Origin: Phycisphaerae bacterium
GTDB lineage: Bacteria; Planctomycetota; Phycisphaerae; UBA1845; PWPN01
Direction: 5' to 3'
NCBI GenBank assembly: GCA_030372985.1
Contig: JAUCQB010000201.1
Location: 24,001 to 88,000 of the forward strand
DNA: 64,000 bases
Of the stretch, positions 16,702-26,261 are shown in pieces. A model generated the notes under the pieces. It was not told the origin of the DNA. It saw only the letters and a program-made list of their open reading frames with translations, and made no database searches. Both the position numbers and the translations under genes were made by a program. Numbering within the stretch: position 1 is the first letter of the stretch; every line of letters begins with the position of its first letter.

Positions 16702-18615
16702 ATGTCAAAAATCATTGGAATCGACTTGGGAACCACGAACTCGGTGGTCGCGCTGATGGAGGGCGACCAGCCGAAGGTGCTGACGAACGCTCAGGGATCG
16801 CGTCTGACTCCGTCGGTCGTGGGCTTCACTGACAAGGGAGAGCAACTCGTCGGCCAGATTGCCAAGCACCAGCAGGTGACCAATCCCGAGAACACGGTTT
16901 TCTCGATCAAGCGCTTCATGGGGCGCCGGCATTACGAGGTGCAGTCGGAGGAGAAGACGGTGCCCTACCAGATCGTCGGCGGCCCGCAAGAGCTGGTCAA
17001 GGTCGAGGTCCGGGGCAAGCAGTACACACCGCCGGAGGTCTCGGCGATCGTTTTGCGCGACCTGAAGAAAACGGCCGAGGATTATCTCGGCGAGCAAGTC
17101 ACCCGTGCGGTCATCACCGTGCCCGCTTATTTCAATGACGCCCAGCGGCAGGCCACGAAAGATGCAGGGGAAATCGCCGGCCTCAAGGTTGAGCGAATCA
17201 TCAATGAGCCGACCGCGGCCGCTCTCGCGTACGGTCTTGAGAAGAAGAGAAACGAGAAAATCGCCGTCTTCGACCTTGGCGGCGGGACCTTCGATATCTC
17301 CATCCTCGATATCGGCGACAGCGTATTCGAGGTTCTGAGCACGAACGGCGACACGCACCTGGGCGGCGACGACTACGACAAGGTGCTGATCGACTACGTT
17401 GCCGAGGAATTCCGGCGGAAGGAAGGCATCGACCTGCGAAAGGATCCGATGGCCCTGCAGCGGCTGAAGGAGGCCTGCGAGAAAGCCAAGTGCGAGCTTT
17501 CGACGGTGCAGGAGACGACGATCAACCTGCCGTTCATCACCGCCGATCAGAGCGGTCCAAAGCACATGCAGGAGAAGCTGACCCGCGCCAAGTTCGAGCA
17601 GTTGACTCAGCCCTTAACCGATCGCTGCCGCCAGCCGGTGATGACCGCGCTGTCCGACGCGAAGCTGACGCCGAAGGACATTGATGAAGTGGTCCTCGTC
17701 GGCGGGTCAACTCGCACACCCGCCGTTCAACGGCTGGTCAAGGAGATGTTCGGAAAGGAGCCGAACAGGAGCATCAACCCCGATGAGGTGGTCGCCGTCG
17801 GGGCGGCGATCCAGGGGGCGGTTCTGGCCGGCGAGAAGGACGACATCGTGCTGCTGGACGTGACGCCGCTGTCACTGGGCGTGGAGACGCTCGGCGGCGT
17901 GATGACCAAGCTGATCGAGAAGAACACAACCATTCCGACCAGCAAAAAGGAAGTGTTCAGTACCGCTGCGGACGGCCAGACGGAGGTCACGATTCACGTC
18001 TTGCAGGGTGAGCGGCAGATGGCCGGGGACAACCGGTCGCTCGGGCGGTTCAATCTGACCGGCATTCCGCCGGCGCCGCGGGGCATTCCGCAGATTGAGG
18101 TCACGTTTGACATCGACGCCAACGGAATTCTGAACGTCTCGGCCAAGGACCTGGGCACCGGCAAGGCCCAGTCCATCCGCATCGAGGGGTCGAGCGGTCT
18201 GAACAAGGCTGAGATTGAGCGGATGCGGCGGGAGGCCGAAGAGCATGCGGCCGAGGACCAGAGCCGCCGTGAGCTGATTGAGGTCCGCAACCAGGCTGAC
18301 AACTTGATTTACCAGACCGAGCGGACGCTCAAGGAGCATGGCGACAAGGTGCCGGCCAACGAGCGAGGGAATGTTGAGGCGGCGGTCAATCAGCTCAAGG
18401 AGGCCATGAAAGGCGACGACAAGAGTGCCATTCAGCGGGCCATCGAGCAGGTGGCGACGTCCTCGCAGACCATCGGCAAGATCATCTACGAGGAGGTGAC
18501 TCGCAAGGCCGGCTCGGCGGCAGGCCAGGGGGCCCCTGCCGGCGCCGCCGCGGGCGAGTCGTCCCAAGCCAAGGCCGATGACGTCATCGACGCGGAGTTC
18601 GAGGAGAAGAAGTAA
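16702..18615 (+). CDS. dnaK: Chaperone DnaK (Hsp70)
   Basis: 637 residues. ATPase-domain motifs are intact: [13 protein letters not shown] at the N-terminus, [43 protein letters not shown] and [12 protein letters not shown]. The substrate-binding domain begins at [13 protein letters not shown], and the helical lid runs to the terminal [22 protein letters not shown] precedes the ATG. No grpE or dnaJ is adjacent. It folds and refolds proteins with DnaJ and GrpE in the cytoplasm. Confidence 0.97.
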   Translation: MSKIIGIDLGTTNSVVALMEGDQPKVLTNAQGSRLTPSVVGFTDKGEQLVGQIAKHQQVTNPENTVFSIKRFMGRRHYEVQSEEKTVPYQIVGGPQELVKVEVRGKQYTPPEVSAIVLRDLKKTAEDYLGEQVTRAVITVPAYFNDAQRQATKDAGEIAGLKVERIINEPTAAALAYGLEKKRNEKIAVFDLGGGTFDISILDIGDSVFEVLSTNGDTHLGGDDYDKVLIDYVAEEFRRKEGIDLRKDPMALQRLKEACEKAKCELSTVQETTINLPFITADQSGPKHMQEKLTRAKFEQLTQPLTDRCRQPVMTALSDAKLTPKDIDEVVLVGGSTRTPAVQRLVKEMFGKEPNRSINPDEVVAVGAAIQGAVLAGEKDDIVLLDVTPLSLGVETLGGVMTKLIEKNTTIPTSKKEVFSTAADGQTEVTIHVLQGERQMAGDNRSLGRFNLTGIPPAPRGIPQIEVTFDIDANGILNVSAKDLGTGKAQSIRIEGSSGLNKAEIERMRREAEEHAAEDQSRRELIEVRNQADNLIYQTERTLKEHGDKVPANERGNVEAAVNQLKEAMKGDDKSAIQRAIEQVATSSQTIGKIIYEEVTRKAGSAAGQGAPAGAAAGESSQAKADDVIDAEFEEKK

Positions 18616-19280
18616 GCAGCTCAGGACCAGGGGGCTGCAAGTCTCTGTGGCTCTCCGATGCCTCGGCGGTGAGAAGCGGCCTGTTAGTCCATTAGCCCTT
18701 TGATCTGTTGGTCTGGTGGCCCGTTGGTCTGTTGGTGCTGTGGTGCGGCGGCGTGCATTCTACGACCGGCCGTGGGACTCCACATTTCTGGGTCTTTGCG
18801 TGAATATCTCCCATGTCCGGCTGATTGCCTCCTCCGGGGATCCGAGGACGCGGAGGAAGACAAGCTCCTCCGCGAGAAGCAGGCCGGGGTGGTCCCATAA
18901 GCAGAAGCCACGTTGGCCAAATGAGCGCGTGCGGGTCCCGCCAAGCCGACCCGGAATTGGGCATTCGATCGCAGGACGGCGGAGAAACGATACTGTGATC
19001 GCCCCAGGGTCCCTGTTGGGCCGAGTAGCCGCCTGACAATCCCGATAAGCCTGCAGGCCGGGCATCAGGAAGGCAAAAACGAACCGGGCCATTCATCGTG
19101 CAGGGCCGCGGCCGCGGACAAAGAAAGCCAGGATGAAAAGCTGTCAGTGATCATCTGAACAAATGATCGATGGTGTCCGCCGGGTCAGAGAAACGCGCAG
19201 CCCGCCGTTCCCTTGCCAAGACCGGTGTTATCTTGAAAACAAGTCATCTTGCCCTTCCGCCCAACCGAAATACCGAGCAG
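18616..19280. other. Gene-free region after dnaK
   Basis: Over 650 bases without a supportable coding region; ORFs here are short, arginine- or proline-rich and overlap in several frames. It contains the octamer repeat (18678-18741), and an inverted repeat GATCAT...ATGATC at about 19149-19170 that could be an operator or hairpin. The downstream part leads into a terminator-ended segment that may be a small RNA. Confidence 0.55.
18678..18741 (+). repeat. Degenerate octamer tandem repeat (RGNCNNTT)
   Basis: Eight consecutive 8-base units, reading ggcctgtt, agtccatt, agcccttt, gatctgtt, ggtctggt, ggcccgtt, ggtctgtt and ggtgctgt. Seven of eight end in TT or GT, and most fit RGNCNNTT. The same consensus returns at 39534-39565. 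Confidence 0.7.
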
Positions 19281-19360
19281 AGGCTGTGGGTCTCCGCCCT
19301 GAAGGGCGGACAGCCTGGCTTGGAGGGTCCGGGTAACGGCGAGCCTGGATCCTCTTTTTT
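19281..19360 (+). ncRNA. Candidate small RNA 3' portion
   Basis: Two stacked structures end in a T-run with no gene upstream for about 700 bases. The first is a long hairpin: AGGCTG 19281-19286 with CAGCCT 19311-19316, enclosing TCCGCCC/GGGCGGA around a TGAA loop. The second is the terminator described next. The 5' end is not defined and may lie anywhere from about 19100. No known RNA family (6S, SRP, tmRNA, RNase P, c-di-GMP riboswitch) was recognised from its conserved core. Confidence 0.4.
19323..19360 (+). terminator. Strong rho-independent terminator with no gene upstream
   Basis: GAGGGTCCGGG (19323-19333) pairs over all 11 positions, with two G-T pairs, with CCTGGATCCTC (19344-19354) around a 10-base loop, followed at once by TTTTTT (19355-19360). 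It is directional: only the + strand has the T-run. The nearest upstream + strand gene, dnaK, ends 707 bases earlier. Confidence 0.8.
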
Positions 19361-19563
19361 ATGCGCACGGCGAATCCCAGACGGTCAGGCCCGCCACGAC
19401 AGATCCGTGACAACCGGGACAGTCTTTCAGCGCCCCAGAGCGTTCCAATGGGGCGCTTGCACCTTTCATCCCAGTTGGCCCTGCAAAAACGCGGACTGAA
19501 CGCGCCTCGGCAGGCCATTGATGACCTCGATCGCGACGCGGCGCACGTCGCTGCCGACAACAC

Positions 19564-19599
19564 AAAAAGAGGAGGGACCCCACCGAAACGGGATCCCTC
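19564..19599 (-). terminator. Rho-independent terminator of the TadG gene
   Basis: On the minus strand GAGGGATCCC pairs with GGGGTCCCTC (10 positions, one G-T pair) around an 8-base loop, followed by CTCTTTTT. It sits about 100 bases after the stop of the TadG-like gene, in the right orientation. Confidence 0.8.
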
Positions 19600-19699
19600 A
19601 CAGCAAGGTTGCTCGGTTCAATTCACAGCAGATCTGCTGCCATCCCTCGGCATTCCGACGGCCAGGGACCGAAAGAAAAGAACCCCGCACGCGGGCATG

Positions 19700-20890
19700 C
19701 TACTGCACCAGGCTCACGTGGCCGAGCCGGCCATCCGTCGAGGGAGCCGAGTCGTCCACTCGAACCCACTCGTCATAATACGCCGACGGCTGAAGAACAA
19801 TGGCTCGCTGGGTCGGACCACCCGTGATCTTGACGTTCATGACCCGACCGAAGGCGATATTACACACCTTGTAATAGGCGGTTGCACCCGTATCAACGAG
19901 GCCTCGGTGAATAAAGAATCCGACAACATCGCCGAGACGGGCTTCGACGGCATCTCTCAAGCCTACCGACAGACCCGGGTTGCCGGGAATATTGTAGATG
20001 CGAGAGCCTGTTTCCGCGGTGTGCTCGTCATCATAAAAGACCAGCTCATCCGTGCCGAACGCGTCGATCAGTTCCTGGGCGGAAATGCCGTTGCGGATCT
20101 GCTCCTCAAGAAACATCGTACCCTGGCTGCCCAAGCCGACCGTCAGCGTACCGAAGTTACCGGCACCGTCCTCTCCGTCCATCTGGGGAAGCGTAACCCA
20201 TTTCCAGGGATAGAGCTTGATCTCGCGCACGCCGTCGGCGGCACCGATCGTGACCGCGCCCGTCTCGGAATCGTAGCCAAAGGCGTCGTTCCCGTTTGCC
20301 AGCATCTCGTTGTACAGGTCCTCATGAATGGCAAACGGCGTGAAAATGCTATCTTTGTACAGACGGTAACCGGATACGCGATCGTTTCCAACGGCCCTCG
20401 CCTGTACGGTCACGTTGGCCGTGGCCTTGCCGAAAATCCGGGCAAAGAACAGCGGCACGGGGCCGTTCGGGCCGCCGTCCGTTTTCCGGGCAAAGACGTG
20501 CACCGCATTCCACGGCTCGTCGGGCGCCAGGGGACATGTGCGACAATAATAATCGTGCTGGCCCAGAGCGATATCCTCGTCCAGGATCACCGTGCCGGCC
20601 CCGGTCGCTTTGTTCATGGCCGCATACGTCTTGGCACGGGCCCGGGCCAGCGGGGTCAGCTCTTCCGTCGACATCCGCATGCCGGCGTTGCTGAAGTACG
20701 CGGTAGCCCCGGCCAGCGCCGCGGCATCCGCCGCGTTCTGGAGCTGGGACTTGGTCAATGCTACGTAGCCGTAATCGACGGACAGCGCAACGAATCCGAT
20801 CATTACAGGCGCCGCAATGGCTACCAGCGGGATCACGTTTCCACGTCGCAAACGCTGCGATCTGCTTTTCGATAGCGAATACCGAGTCAT
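19700..20890 (-). CDS. TadG-like Flp pilus assembly protein
   Basis: 396 residues. A basic start (SQRLRRG) and one membrane helix (about 18-40, NVIPLVAIAAPVMIGFVALSVD) lead into YGYVALTKSQLQNAADAAALAGA. This is the signature of TadE/TadG-like proteins that carry the QNAADAAALAGA helix. The rest is a large extracytoplasmic domain. The family contributes to tight-adherence pili in other bacteria; no other tad gene is in the window, so its partners are elsewhere. A terminator follows at 19564-19599. Confidence 0.85.
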   Translation of the reverse strand: MTRYSLSKSRSQRLRRGNVIPLVAIAAPVMIGFVALSVDYGYVALTKSQLQNAADAAALAGATAYFSNAGMRMSTEELTPLARARAKTYAAMNKATGAGTVILDEDIALGQHDYYCRTCPLAPDEPWNAVHVFARKTDGGPNGPVPLFFARIFGKATANVTVQARAVGNDRVSGYRLYKDSIFTPFAIHEDLYNEMLANGNDAFGYDSETGAVTIGAADGVREIKLYPWKWVTLPQMDGEDGAGNFGTLTVGLGSQGTMFLEEQIRNGISAQELIDAFGTDELVFYDDEHTAETGSRIYNIPGNPGLSVGLRDAVEARLGDVVGFFIHRGLVDTGATAYYKVCNIAFGRVMNVKITGGPTQRAIVLQPSAYYDEWVRVDDSAPSTDGRLGHVSLVQ

Positions 20891-21307
20891 GATTCTTCCC
20901 CCGTTTCGCGGTCCCCTGTTCCGCGGGCCGTCACACAGGACGGCTCTGCCTCAAATGGCAATCACCGACCGCCGCGGCGAAAGCCGCGGCAGTCTTCGTT
21001 TCCACATGAGACAACAGTACGATAGGAAAACGAGCAGAACAAATATGCCCCGGGCGTCCGGATAAAACGATCGGCCGGTATCGCGTTGACCTCCCGGTTT
21101 TTTCAGGACGATAGCCAAAAAGCCGCGCAACCTGCGCCGGCGACTCCCATCACGCCGCGTCACCGTATTATCGGCCCTGTTGGTCAAAGCCGGCGAAGAC
21201 GGAAACGGGTATTCGGACACAATGCGGGATCGTGTGCCGAGGGCCGGACCCGGGCGCTGGCTCGGTGCCACGACCGCAAATCAAAGGAGTGAATATCGGC
21301 CCCCCGG
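20891..21307. other. Intergenic region upstream of the TadG gene
   Basis: About 417 bases between two minus-strand genes. A minus-strand ORF (20951-21271) was judged unlikely to be real because its composition is arginine-rich and it lacks a ribosome site. The clearest structure is a perfect hairpin at 20971-20990. Confidence 0.5.
20971..20990 (+). other. Perfect 8-bp hairpin with GAAA tetraloop
   Basis: GCCGCGGC (20971-20978) and GCCGCGGC (20983-20990) are self-complementary arms around GAAA. On the + strand this is a GNRA-capped stem; on the minus strand the loop is TTTC. It lies 80 bases upstream of the TadG start, within its likely leader. No T-run follows on either strand. Confidence 0.6.
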
Positions 21308-22576
21308 TCACTCGCCGACAGCGCTCAGACTCTCCTGAACCACACCGCCGGCACGATTGACGATCTCCTTGCTCTTGAGGAACCAGTTGCCCGAGATGAC
21401 AGCGGTGCGGACCTGCCGGTTCAGGGTGATATCGGACCGATCGACCCCGAATCGCGAATGGCTGATGCGCAGGTGTCCGCCGTTGGCCTCGACGGTCGCG
21501 TGATCGCCCTCCTGCCGCGGCTTGCCGTGGTTGAGAAAGTTGCACTGGTTGAGGCTGACGCTGCCCTTGCCATCGATGCGGACGGCCGTTGGGCACGGGC
21601 CCCAGAAGGCGCAATTGCTGAGTTGAACGACGCCCGTGTGTGAAGAGGTCACATCCATCATGACCACCGAGCCCTCTCCGCCCACAAACTCGCCGTTGGT
21701 AATCAGCAACCCCGGCGGCTGGCTGGCCTCGACAACGACCGCCCGCTCGCACCAGTCGGCGCCAATGCCCAGGAAATTGCCGTTGACGGTGCCCGCTTGT
21801 GTCTGACGAAAGAGGTAACCGATCTTCGCACCATAGCAAAACGTGTTGAGCACGTACTCCCAGTCCGTCCGGGCGAAGTCAAACGCAACCAGATTCTCCC
21901 ACAAATAGCGGCTGAGGTCCGGCCACTGCGGGACGCCGGGCACTTCGGCTCTCGCCCAGTAGTGGGGATTGAAATGGACGTTCTCGATTCGTCCGATGTC
22001 CGTGCAGCGATCGACGCGAATTCCGATTTTGAGCGGGCACCCGAAGCAGTTACGGACGTAGTGCAATTCATTGGCGTGGGTGGCGAAGTCCATCGCCTTG
22101 TATGGATTGACGAAGGTGCAGTCGATCACGCTGTTGTGCATGCCGCGTCCCTGGATCGTCCACGGGTAGGCCTTGGTCCCGGGAATCCGCTGCTCGGGAT
22201 AGAAGAAGGTAATGCCTTTGACCGTGCTTGATGGGCTGAGGGTGATCAGCGGCGGGCCGTCCTCGCGGCCGGCATCGGCATAGACGAGGAACACCGTTCC
22301 TTTCGCAAGCTGAGCATGATGAGGGCCCTGCCACGCACCCTGAAGACAGACGCCCTCGGGGATGGTGATGGGCCGATCGAGTCGAAACCGGCCGACTCCC
22401 AGGTCCACCGTACCGCCCTGGGGCGCCGCCGCGTCGAGCAGCTTCTGAATAGCAGCCGAGTCGCCGGCCAGCGCGTTATCGTGCGGCCGGGTGGTCGGGG
22501 TCACAGGTGCTTGAGCCATCACCGGCACCGCTGCAACAGACATCGCCACACAACAGGCCGTTATGAGCTCTCGCAT
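21308..22576 (-). CDS. Secreted right-handed beta-helix (pectate lyase-like) protein
   Basis: 422 residues from ATG 22576, with a signal peptide (MRELITACCVAMSVAAVPVMAQA). The body has GDSAAIQKLLDAAAPQGGTVDLGVGRFRLDRPITIP, the entry motif of pectate-lyase-3/GH28-type beta-helix proteins. Repeated short beta-strand turns (VIDCTFVNPYKAMDF, IENVHFNPHYW, VQLSNCAFWG, VSLNQCNFLNHG) follow. Likely a polysaccharide lyase or hydrolase, or a binding protein, outside the cytoplasm. The upstream start at 22648 was rejected, as it adds a basic stretch before the signal peptide. Confidence 0.82.
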   Translation of the reverse strand: MRELITACCVAMSVAAVPVMAQAPVTPTTRPHDNALAGDSAAIQKLLDAAAPQGGTVDLGVGRFRLDRPITIPEGVCLQGAWQGPHHAQLAKGTVFLVYADAGREDGPPLITLSPSSTVKGITFFYPEQRIPGTKAYPWTIQGRGMHNSVIDCTFVNPYKAMDFATHANELHYVRNCFGCPLKIGIRVDRCTDIGRIENVHFNPHYWARAEVPGVPQWPDLSRYLWENLVAFDFARTDWEYVLNTFCYGAKIGYLFRQTQAGTVNGNFLGIGADWCERAVVVEASQPPGLLITNGEFVGGEGSVVMMDVTSSHTGVVQLSNCAFWGPCPTAVRIDGKGSVSLNQCNFLNHGKPRQEGDHATVEANGGHLRISHSRFGVDRSDITLNRQVRTAVISGNWFLKSKEIVNRAGGVVQESLSAVGE

Positions 22577-22644
22577 GCCTGGCACCCTCTTTGTGAGACG
22601 TTGGCCTTGGGCAATGCCCGTCCTGCCAACTCCATTCGAATGCT

Positions 22645-23850
22645 TCACTTCTTCTTTGGGCCGGTCTTCGTGCGGGTGTTTTTCCTGGCCGCGGGTTTCG
22701 CCGAGCTTGGCTTGCGGACGGCCTTATCCGCGTTCTCCAGCAGGCCGGCCGGACGAGCCTCGCCGGGTTTGAGAAAGATGATTTCCCACTTCGACCGGCC
22801 GGCCACGAACAGCCGGGCGACACGGCCTGCCAGTTTGTCCGTCTCACGACCGGCGGCATTCGTGCCGATCACCTGCGGATACCACTTCGAGGCCTCCAGG
22901 CGACTGGCGTCCAGAATCTTCTCCGGTTTGCTCCAGCCCTCAGGATTGACGATGTCCCGGTTGATGCTGACGTAGATCCCCTCTTGCGTCCAGTCCTTGT
23001 CCCGCGCCAGGTTCAGCAGCATCACGTACCGTTCCAGGTGCGTGTTCCAGTGAATGGACGGCCCCCACAACACGTTCGCACGCGGCTTGTGCCAGTCGAT
23101 CGTCGGACCGAAGATCGGCGTGACGCGCCCCCCGAGGCCCGGCTGCTTCCACTGCCCGCGATACCACTTGAAGACCTTGCCGACGGGCATATCGCGATCG
23201 GCGTATCGCATCCGCGCGACGGTCACGCCCTGCTCCGTCGGATCCTTGTGATACGTGCTGATCAGGAAGTACAGGTATTCCTTCTGCTGGTCCGGGATGA
23301 CGGAGAAGTCGCCGTTTCCGCCGGCGAAGTACTTGTTGGGCGTATCACAGAAGATCGAGTCGTCCGGGGCTTTCAGAATGATGCCGAGATCGCGCCAGTT
23401 CATTCCGTTGTCGCTGGAGACGACCGCCCCGATCTCCGGAGCCGTGAGCGACTTGCCCGGACATACGTCGCCCGGCTCGCGGTGATACCAGCCGTAGAGC
23501 GTGCCATCTTCTGCCTTGTGCGTGGCCTCGATCCACCGCCCGCCGTTGTAGTCCTTCTCGTTATCATACGCGGTGCGCTCCGACTGGGGATTCAGGTGCA
23601 TCAGGTCGGGGCCGGACGATCTGAAAGGATGGCCGGCGGACGAGAAGATGTACATCGTTGTGCCGTCCCAATGGCACGGGTTGTTGCAGTCCACGTAGTT
23701 CTCAAGTTGCTTCGCCGGGTCGGTCAAGCCCGGCAAACGCATGGGCGAGGCCTCGCGGATAACAGCCGTAGGACCGACGGCCGCTTCTGCGCGACCAACC
23801 AGAGCAAGTGCGAACAACAGGCTTGAAGCTGCGTGAATGGGTCTCTTCAT
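22645..23850 (-). CDS. Secreted beta-propeller protein (glycosidase-like)
   Basis: 401 residues with a signal peptide (SSLLFALALVGRAEA). Short repeated strands such as DCNNPCHWDGTTMYIFSSAG, IGAVVSSDNGMNWRDLG, GGNGDFSVIPDQQKEYLYFL and IFGPTIDWHKPRANVLWGPS suggest the five-bladed propeller seen in GH43/GH117-like and DUF4185 proteins. The last 30 residues are a lysine- and arginine-rich tail. It is upstream of the beta-helix gene in the same direction, 68 bases apart, so the two may act on one polysaccharide. Confidence 0.75.
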   Translation of the reverse strand: MKRPIHAASSLLFALALVGRAEAAVGPTAVIREASPMRLPGLTDPAKQLENYVDCNNPCHWDGTTMYIFSSAGHPFRSSGPDLMHLNPQSERTAYDNEKDYNGGRWIEATHKAEDGTLYGWYHREPGDVCPGKSLTAPEIGAVVSSDNGMNWRDLGIILKAPDDSIFCDTPNKYFAGGNGDFSVIPDQQKEYLYFLISTYHKDPTEQGVTVARMRYADRDMPVGKVFKWYRGQWKQPGLGGRVTPIFGPTIDWHKPRANVLWGPSIHWNTHLERYVMLLNLARDKDWTQEGIYVSINRDIVNPEGWSKPEKILDASRLEASKWYPQVIGTNAAGRETDKLAGRVARLFVAGRSKWEIIFLKPGEARPAGLLENADKAVRKPSSAKPAARKNTRTKTGPKKK

Positions 23851-23866
23851 CCTTGACTCCTGACTC

Positions 23867-25129
23867 TCACTGACGGATGTGGCCGCTGCCGGTTACCACC
23901 CACTTGTACGTGGTCAGATCGGCGGCACCCATGGGGCCGCGGGCGTGGAGTTTGTCGGTGCTGATGCCGATCTCGGCCCCCAGGCCGTAAACGCCCCCGT
24001 CGCTCAGACGCGTCGAACAGTTGACCATGACGTTGCCGGAATCGACTCCGGTCACGAACGCGTCGGCCGCGCCGACGTCAGGTGTGAGGATGGCATCGGT
24101 GTGATGCGAACCATGCTTGTTGATGTGATCGATCGCATCCTGCAGCGAGTCCACCACCTTCACCGCGACGATGAGATCGAGGTACTCGGTGTACCAGTCC
24201 TGCTCGGTCGCGGGCTTGCAGCCGGGCAGCCGTTTGCAGGTCTCCGGACAGCCGCGGATCTCGACCTTCGCATCCATGAGCTTCCTCCCGATCACCGGCA
24301 GCAGCGTGTCGGCCGTGTCACGGTGGAAAAGGATCGTCTCGGCGGCATTGCACACACCCGGCCGTTGGACCTTGGCGTTCAGGACCACGCTCTCGGCCAG
24401 GGCGGCCGGGCAGCCGGCATCCACGTACACGTGGCAGTTGCCGGTGTAGTGCTTGATGACCGGGATGCGCGACTGCTCGACAACCGCGCGGATCAGCGAC
24501 TCGCCGCCGCGAGGGATAACCAGGTCGATGTTCTCGTCCTGCCTGAGCAGGATGGGCACGAGGTTGCGGTCGGTGGTATTGACGATCTGCACCGCCTCGG
24601 CGGGCAGGCCGACCTTGGCGAGCGCCGACGAGATGGCCGAGCCGATCGCCATGTTCGAGTGAAACGACTCCTTACCGCCTCGCAGAATGCAGGCGTTGGC
24701 GCTCTTGATGCACAGGGCGGCCGCGTCGGAAGTCACGTTGGGCCGCGCCTCGTAGATAATCGCCACCACCCCCAGCGGCACGCGCCTTTTCTCGACCCGG
24801 AAGCCGTCCGGCCGTACGTGCCCTTCGATAGTCTCGCCCACGGGGTCGGGCTGCTCGGCAATCTCCAGGACCGCCTGGGCCATTTTGCCCACACGGCCGG
24901 GGTCGAGCTTGAGCCGGTCGATCATCGCCGAGGTCAGCCCGTTGGCCTGGGCGGCGGCCAGATCCTTGGCGTTCTCGGCCACGAGAACGTCTGTCTGCTC
25001 GCGCATGGCCGTGGCCATCGCTCGCAGGGCCTCGTTCCGCTGCTTGCCCGAGGTCAGGGCCAGCTTCCGACCGGCCACCCGGCCATCCCGACCCAGCCTT
25101 ACCGCGTATTCGTCGAGTGCGTTGCTCAT
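23867..25129 (-). CDS. proA: Gamma-glutamyl phosphate reductase
   Basis: 420 residues, the second enzyme of proline synthesis, which reduces glutamyl-5-phosphate with NADPH. The catalytic cysteine is C260 in QRPGVCNAAET, with VVAIIYEARPNVTSDAAALC and LVIPRGG conserved around it. No proB kinase gene is adjacent, so proline synthesis is not organised as the usual pair here. Confidence 0.96.
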   Translation of the reverse strand: MSNALDEYAVRLGRDGRVAGRKLALTSGKQRNEALRAMATAMREQTDVLVAENAKDLAAAQANGLTSAMIDRLKLDPGRVGKMAQAVLEIAEQPDPVGETIEGHVRPDGFRVEKRRVPLGVVAIIYEARPNVTSDAAALCIKSANACILRGGKESFHSNMAIGSAISSALAKVGLPAEAVQIVNTTDRNLVPILLRQDENIDLVIPRGGESLIRAVVEQSRIPVIKHYTGNCHVYVDAGCPAALAESVVLNAKVQRPGVCNAAETILFHRDTADTLLPVIGRKLMDAKVEIRGCPETCKRLPGCKPATEQDWYTEYLDLIVAVKVVDSLQDAIDHINKHGSHHTDAILTPDVGAADAFVTGVDSGNVMVNCSTRLSDGGVYGLGAEIGISTDKLHARGPMGAADLTTYKWVVTGSGHIRQ

Positions 25130-25341
25130 GACGGCAGATTATACCGCCGAACCGTCGAGACTGGGACAGGGCCCTGCGAGATGCCCAACGGTCTCCAATC
25201 CAGCTCGAAGGGCACGGCCGGGTAGCAGACCCGATCGAGCGCGGGATGTCCGTCACCACTCAACGCAGGGTTCCAGGTGACCCGCATCATGCCACGACCA
25301 ACAGGTCGCACAAAGAGGATTCACAGGAGGTTTCCGATATC

Positions 25342-25830
25342 ATGGGAGATTTGGTCAGCAGTGTTTACATTGAGACAACGATCCTGAGCGCCGTTGTCAC
25401 CCGGCGAACCGATCCCTCAGGCCTGCACCGACGCGAGGTGACTCGCCAGTGGTGGCGGCAGCAACTGAGTCTCTACGAGCCATGGACATCCGGGAATGTC
25501 TTACTTGAGCTTCAACAAGGTGACTGGCCGGGACAGGCTGAGGCGGTATCACTGATAGAACCACTTCCTCGTCTGCGTGTTGACGAGGAAGTCCTTGCGG
25601 TCGCACGACGTTACGTTTTGGAGCGTCTCGTGCCGGCGGATCTTGCTGGGGACGCTGCCCATTTGGCAATCGCATGTGTCCACGAGATGGACTTCTTGCG
25701 CACGTGGAATATCCGCCACCTGGCCAACCCCAACAGGACTGATCACCTGATCGTCATCAACCGCCGCCTTGGCCTTCTCACTCCCGCGATCGTGACCCCG
25801 GAGATGCTGTGGCTGGAGGATAAACCATGA
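25342..25830 (+). CDS. PIN-domain toxin (VapC-like)
   Basis: 162 residues from ATG 25342, with AGGAGG 11 bases upstream. It has VYIETTILSAVV at the N-terminus, E56 in the VLLELQ helix, and GDAAHLAIACVHEMDFLRTWNIRHLAN (D104, H107 and the TWN-RH motif). This is the VapC-like subgroup in which the first aspartate is often replaced (E11 here). Such proteins are RNases. The small gene after it overlaps by 4 bases, giving an unusual toxin-first order. Confidence 0.85.
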   Translation: MGDLVSSVYIETTILSAVVTRRTDPSGLHRREVTRQWWRQQLSLYEPWTSGNVLLELQQGDWPGQAEAVSLIEPLPRLRVDEEVLAVARRYVLERLVPADLAGDAAHLAIACVHEMDFLRTWNIRHLANPNRTDHLIVINRRLGLLTPAIVTPEMLWLEDKP

Positions 25831-26021
25831 TTACGCCTGACCAGTCGTACACTGATTTCCTCATCGATGAGGTTCGACAACGTCGCCAGGAGTTGCTCAG
25901 ACAACATGATAACGATCTGGACAAGCTCTTCGAGGCTGTTCGAGCGATTGATTCAGAGCACCCCGAGAAGGTTCGCGATCATCGAAGGCGCCGGTCAAAT
26001 CCGCCTCCTGCGCCTCGTTAA
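25827..26021 (+). CDS. Putative partner (antitoxin) of the PIN protein
   Basis: 64 residues overlapping the PIN gene by ATGA. The N-terminal DFLIDEVRQRRQELLRQHDNDLDKLFEAVRAID is a highly charged helix typical of the small proteins that follow this PIN subgroup. The C-terminus (RDHRRRRSNPPPAPR) is basic and disordered-looking. A +1 frameshift near 25970 would extend the protein in another frame, so truncation is possible. Confidence 0.6.
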   Translation: MITPDQSYTDFLIDEVRQRRQELLRQHDNDLDKLFEAVRAIDSEHPEKVRDHRRRRSNPPPAPR

Positions 26022-26261
26022 TACCGTACCAGATTCAGGTGACGGCAATCACACCCTGGCCGGGGAGTCATTCCCGACACCATCAACCCCTCCAAGAGGC
26101 GCGGGGCAAGTCGCCGTGAAGATGTGAATCACGAACATGGGAGCAGAGATCCGGGCTTCCCTCGGAATCAGCGTTGGACAAAGCTACTTCCCTGCCGGCC
26201 GGGGTACCATCAAGCGCATTCGCCCCGACCACTCCGCAAGCCTGGAGGATGCCTGCGAACG

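Noticed and set aside
19281-19360. c-di-GMP-I riboswitch or 6S/SRP RNA
   Set aside because: The structures lack the conserved GEMM core and the SRP tetraloop or 6S bubble; only a generic RNA with a terminator is supported.
20951-21271. Possible small minus-strand protein upstream of TadG
   Set aside because: Arginine-rich, no ribosome site, no motif, and it crosses the GAAA hairpin.
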